A DNA stretch of 64,000 nt from positions 186,001 to 250,000 of the forward strand of contig WNKV01000005.1 in NCBI GenBank assembly GCA_009720755.1, written 5' to 3'. Shown here piece after piece: positions 61,324-64,000 of this stretch. Position 1 is the stretch's first letter. Every line of letters starts with the position of its first letter. Position numbers and translations under genes: made by a program. A model generated the notes under the pieces. That model worked only from the letters and a program-made list of their open reading frames with translations, was not told the DNA's origin and searched no databases. The stretch comes from Rhodoplanes serenus. Its GTDB lineage: Bacteria; Pseudomonadota; Alphaproteobacteria; Rhizobiales; Xanthobacteraceae.

Positions 61324-61854
61324 TCACACCCCCGCAGTCCAAACCGCCCGGAACGAGACCCCGCGAAGCCCGGCCTGGCGTACCCGCTCGACGAACCCGT
61401 CGGTCACGTAGACCGAGGAGGCGCGGATTGGCAGCTTGAAGATCTCGGCCGTCCCGATGCGGCGGACGTCGAACCAGTGGCGCTCGATCGCCAGGATGGC
61501 GCCGTCGTCGAAGGACACGATGTCGGAGCGGTCACGATCGAGCGCGTCGAGCACCGTCGTGACGTTGAACAGCCGCACATCCTCGCAGCGCACCGGCAGG
61601 AGCTGCCCGAATGCCCGCAGCGCCGGCCCGAGAGCCTGCACCGCAGGCTCTCTCAGGAACGGCACATGCTCGCCGAGCCACGGAAAGTCCGAATAGGATC
61701 TCTCGTCCCGCACGATGCTCATGACGGGCGGGTCCCAGTCGTCGATCACCGTCCCGTCCATCGCCCAGAACCGCTCGAAGTCGGCTTCGTCGGCCGGCAC
61801 GATCCATTCCTGGCCGTCGACGACGGCGAACTCGTAGACCGTGAACGTCACCAC
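61324..61854 (-). CDS. Imm11-like (DUF1629) protein, possible immunity protein
   Basis: 176 residues. The second half follows the Imm11/DUF1629 pattern as I remember it: VRLFNVTTVLDALDRDRSDIVSFDDG, then AILAIERHWFDVRRIGTAEIFKLP, then SSVYVTDGFVERVRQAGLRGVSF. Such proteins are predicted immunity partners of polymorphic toxins. It has no signal peptide or membrane helix, so it would act in the cytoplasm. No toxin, VgrG, PAAR or Rhs gene lies near, so it is an orphan here. The assignment rests on motif recall alone. Confidence 0.65.
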   Translation of the reverse strand: MVTFTVYEFAVVDGQEWIVPADEADFERFWAMDGTVIDDWDPPVMSIVRDERSYSDFPWLGEHVPFLREPAVQALGPALRAFGQLLPVRCEDVRLFNVTTVLDALDRDRSDIVSFDDGAILAIERHWFDVRRIGTAEIFKLPIRASSVYVTDGFVERVRQAGLRGVSFRAVWTAGV

Positions 61855-62042
61855 ACCCTCGCCGGTGTTCGATCGGACCGATGGATCGTTCGTCGTCCGC
61901 CGACCGGGTTCGCGGTCGCGGCCATGCCTCCATCACTCCCCGCGCCGGCTCGTGGGATGGGTCGAGCCGGAGGCGAGCCCCGTCGGGGCCAGCCACTCCT
62001 CTTTCGCTTCGTTCGACCCGACGACAGAGCGTGCGCCCGACC

Positions 62043-62840
62043 CTACCCCACTCTCACCCGCATGCCGTCATAGGCCGGCTCGACATTGGCGGGCAGCCGG
62101 GCCTTCAGGTCCTCGTAGTCGAGGTCGGAATGCAGGTTGGTGAGGATCGCCCGCTTGGGCTTCAGGCGGTCGATCCAGGCCAGCGCCTGATCGACCGAGA
62201 AGTGGCTCGGATGCGGCTTGTCGCGCAGCGCATCGACGATCCACAGGTCGAGGCCGTGCAGCAGCGCGGCGCTCTCCTCCGGCAGCACCACGAGATCGCT
62301 CGAATAGGCGATGCCGCCGAAGCGGAAGCCGAGCGAGTCGATGTCGCCGTGGTTCTGGCGGAACGGCAGCGCCGTGATGGGACCGCCCGCCCCCTGGATG
62401 GTCACCGGCTCGCCCGGCGCGATGCGGTGCTCGTTGGCGATCGGTGGATACTGGCTGCCGGGCGGCGTGACGAAGCAGTAGCCGAAGCGCGAGAACATCA
62501 CCCGCCAGGTCGGCTCGTCGAGATAGAGGTCGAGGCGCCGCCGCCGATGCATGAACAGGCCGCGCAGGTCGTCGATGCCGTGGGTATGGTCGGCGTGCTC
62601 GTGGGTGAAGAGGACGCCGTCGAGCCATTCGACATCGGCGTCGAGAAGCTGCTCGCGGAGATCCGGCGAGGTGTCGACCAGCACGCGGGTGCGGCCGCCA
62701 TCATCGTCGCGATCGACCAGGATGGAGCAGCGCCGCCGCCGGTTGCGCGGATTGGTCGGATCGCACACGCCCCAGCCCAGCGCCGGCCGCGGCACCCCGC
62801 CCGACGAGCCGCAGCCCAGGATGGTGACCGTCAGGCTCAT
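62043..62840 (-). CDS. MBL-fold metallohydrolase, PhnP-like
   Basis: 265 residues. Metallo-beta-lactamase fold of the PhnP/cyclic-phosphodiesterase kind: start TVTILGCGSSGGVPRPALGWG, VDTSPDLREQLL, the metal motif FTHEHADHTHGID, then FRQNHGDIDSLGF and an ILTNLHSDLDYEDL end. The substrate could be a cyclic nucleotide or a tRNA/phosphonate-type ester; this is not settled. The start overlaps the tatD stop (ATGA). In many alphaproteobacteria it follows metG and tatD as here. Confidence 0.9.
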   Translation of the reverse strand: MSLTVTILGCGSSGGVPRPALGWGVCDPTNPRNRRRRCSILVDRDDDGGRTRVLVDTSPDLREQLLDADVEWLDGVLFTHEHADHTHGIDDLRGLFMHRRRRLDLYLDEPTWRVMFSRFGYCFVTPPGSQYPPIANEHRIAPGEPVTIQGAGGPITALPFRQNHGDIDSLGFRFGGIAYSSDLVVLPEESAALLHGLDLWIVDALRDKPHPSHFSVDQALAWIDRLKPKRAILTNLHSDLDYEDLKARLPANVEPAYDGMRVRVG

Positions 62841-63628
62841 GCGGCCGCCCCGGGTCGCGGCGTCTTGGAGAACAGCCGGAAGAAGTTCTCCGTCGTCTCC
62901 CGCGCGATGGTGTCGAGCGGCACGCCGCGGATCTCGGCCAGCACGCGGGCCGTCTCGACCACGTAGGCCGGCTCGTTGCGCTTGCCGCGGAATTTTCCGG
63001 GGGAGAGGTACGGCGCGTCGGTCTCCACCATGATGCGGTCGGCCGGCAGCTCGGCGGCGAGCGCCCGCAGCGCCTCGGTCTTCTTGTAGGTGAGGATGCC
63101 GGTGAACGACACGTAGTGGCCGAGCTCCACCGCCCGCAGGGCCAGCGCGCGGCCGCCCGTGTAGCAGTGCAGCACCGCGGTGAACGGCCCCCTCGCCGCC
63201 TCCTCCTCCAGGATCGCCTGCATGTCGGCGTCGGCGTCGCGGCTGTGGATGACCAGCGGCAGGCCGGTGCGGCGCGCCGCCTCGACATGGATGCGGAAGC
63301 TGGCTTCCTGGGCGTCGCGCGGGCCGTAGTCGTAGAAGTGGTCGAGCCCGGCCTCGCCGATCGCCACCACCTTGGGGTGGGCGGCGCGTGTCAGGAGGTC
63401 GTCGAGCGTCACGTCGCGCTCGTCGCCGGAATGATGCGGATGGGTGCCGACCGAGCAGACGACGTCGTCGTAGCGCTCGGCGATGGCGAGGAGCGCGTCG
63501 TGCCGGCGCACCCGGGTCGAGATCGACAGCATGCGTCCGACGCCGGCCGCCCGTGCCCGTGCCACCACGTCGTCGAGCGTGTCGGCGAAGTCCGGAAAAT
63601 CGAGATGGCAGTGGCTGTCGACCAGCAT
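62837..63628 (-). CDS. tatD: TatD family hydrolase
   Basis: 263 residues. Metal-dependent hydrolase (DNase-like) with a TIM barrel. Motifs are VDSHCHLDFPDF, GTHPHHSGD, IGEAGLDHFYD, LPLVIHSRDADADM, LHCYTGG and VETDAPYLSPGKFRGKRNEPAYV. The start MLVDSHCHLD was chosen by family. It lies five bases after metG and overlaps the MBL gene, so the three are one operon. Family members act in DNA repair and D-aminoacyl-tRNA removal. Confidence 0.93.
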   Translation of the reverse strand: MLVDSHCHLDFPDFADTLDDVVARARAAGVGRMLSISTRVRRHDALLAIAERYDDVVCSVGTHPHHSGDERDVTLDDLLTRAAHPKVVAIGEAGLDHFYDYGPRDAQEASFRIHVEAARRTGLPLVIHSRDADADMQAILEEEAARGPFTAVLHCYTGGRALALRAVELGHYVSFTGILTYKKTEALRALAAELPADRIMVETDAPYLSPGKFRGKRNEPAYVVETARVLAEIRGVPLDTIARETTENFFRLFSKTPRPGAAA

Positions 63629-63633
63629 GGCGC

Positions 63634-64000
63634 CTAGTCCGCCGCCGGCTCGATCCAGCGCGGGAACACCGGCGCCGGCGCCGGCAACTGGCTGCCGGGC
63701 GCGATGCGGACATGGCCGCCGAGCCGCGAGAAGTCGCGCTCGTCGGCCGGCACCGCCAGGATGTCGAGCAGCTTCGCCGAAGCGGTCGGCATCACCGGCT
63801 GGGCCAGGATGGCGACCTGGCGCAGCACCTCGGCGGTGACGTACAGCACCGTGCCCTGGCGGGCCGGGTCGGTCTTGGCCAGCGCCCACGGCGCCTCGCC
63901 GGCGAAGTAGCGGTTGGCCTCCGCCACCACGGCCCACACGGCCTCGAGCACCCGGTGGATCTGCTGGGTCGCCATGGCGTCGCGTGCCTTGCCGACCAGC
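63634..64000 (-). CDS. metG: Methionyl-tRNA synthetase MetG, C-terminal part (5' end outside window)
   Basis: Only the last about 121 residues are in the window; the frame stays open to base 64000. The anticodon-binding helical domain is visible: LVGKARDAMATQQIHRVLEAVWAVVAEANRYFAGEAPWAL, then AILAQPVMPTASAKLLDIL and a Leu/Gly-rich end. There is no room for the tRNA-binding OB-fold tail found in longer MetG, so this is the short form. It precedes tatD by five bases. Confidence 0.92.
   Translation of the reverse strand, partial: LVGKARDAMATQQIHRVLEAVWAVVAEANRYFAGEAPWALAKTDPARQGTVLYVTAEVLRQVAILAQPVMPTASAKLLDILAVPADERDFSRLGGHVRIAPGSQLPAPAPVFPRWIEPAAD

Overview
The window is 64 kb of very GC-rich, densely coded chromosome from an alphaproteobacterium, most likely of the Hyphomicrobiales (Rhizobiales). 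The evidence is the gene order (lexA-moeA-moaC-trpCDG; tpiA-secG-pyrG-kdsA-eno-ftsB-pdhABC-lpd; dusB-ntrB-ntrC-ntrY-ntrX-dat-hfq-hflX-mazG), the fused ispDF, a lipoyl domain on the pyruvate dehydrogenase E1 beta subunit, the alphaproteobacterial SOS box GTTC-N7-GTTC, and palindromic repeats of the type found throughout rhizobial genomes. I cannot name the genus. No rRNA, tRNA, transposase, phage or CRISPR was seen.

Layout. 1-6.7 kb: the 3' end of comEC, then lexA, molybdenum cofactor genes (moeA, moaC) and trpC-trpD-trpG on the minus strand. 6.8-16.3 kb: a block separating trpG from trpE. It holds mmsB, a lone Liv-type substrate-binding protein, mmsA, a divergent LysR regulator, icmF (fused isobutyryl-CoA mutase) and two small genes, which suggests branched-chain acyl-CoA metabolism. 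16.4-20 kb: trpE and a SurA/PpiD-like periplasmic folding protein. 20.3-26.2 kb: tpiA, secG, pyrG, two secreted proteins of unknown function and kdsA. 26.2-33.1 kb: a DUF350/DUF1190/glutathionylspermidine-synthase-like trio, an MFS transporter, a TPP riboswitch with thiO-thiS-thiG-thiE, and queF. 33.2-41.6 kb: eno, ftsB and the pyruvate dehydrogenase operon, with a DUF5076 gene and a small coiled-coil gene inside it.

41.7-43.3 kb: DUF4337, dodecin and a first PncC/CinA-type amidohydrolase. 43.8-59.4 kb: maoC-mazG, an AT-richer islet with a secreted cysteine-rich protein, hflX-hfq, dat, the nitrogen-regulation genes ntrX, ntrY, ntrC, ntrB and dusB, then ispDF with a second PncC, a RatA/COQ10-like protein and lipA. 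Compared with the order I know from relatives such as Sinorhizobium meliloti, this segment looks inverted, and both edges carry palindromic repeats. 59.4-62 kb: a repeat-filled non-coding kilobase, a CPBP protease and an Imm11-like protein. 62-64 kb: an MBL hydrolase, tatD and the 3' end of metG.

Most of the window is core metabolism and regulation. The more unusual material lies at the edges of the accessory inserts: the isobutyryl-CoA block, the secreted unknowns, the YjfLMC-like trio, the orphan Imm11-like protein, and the repeats at the presumed inversion breakpoints.
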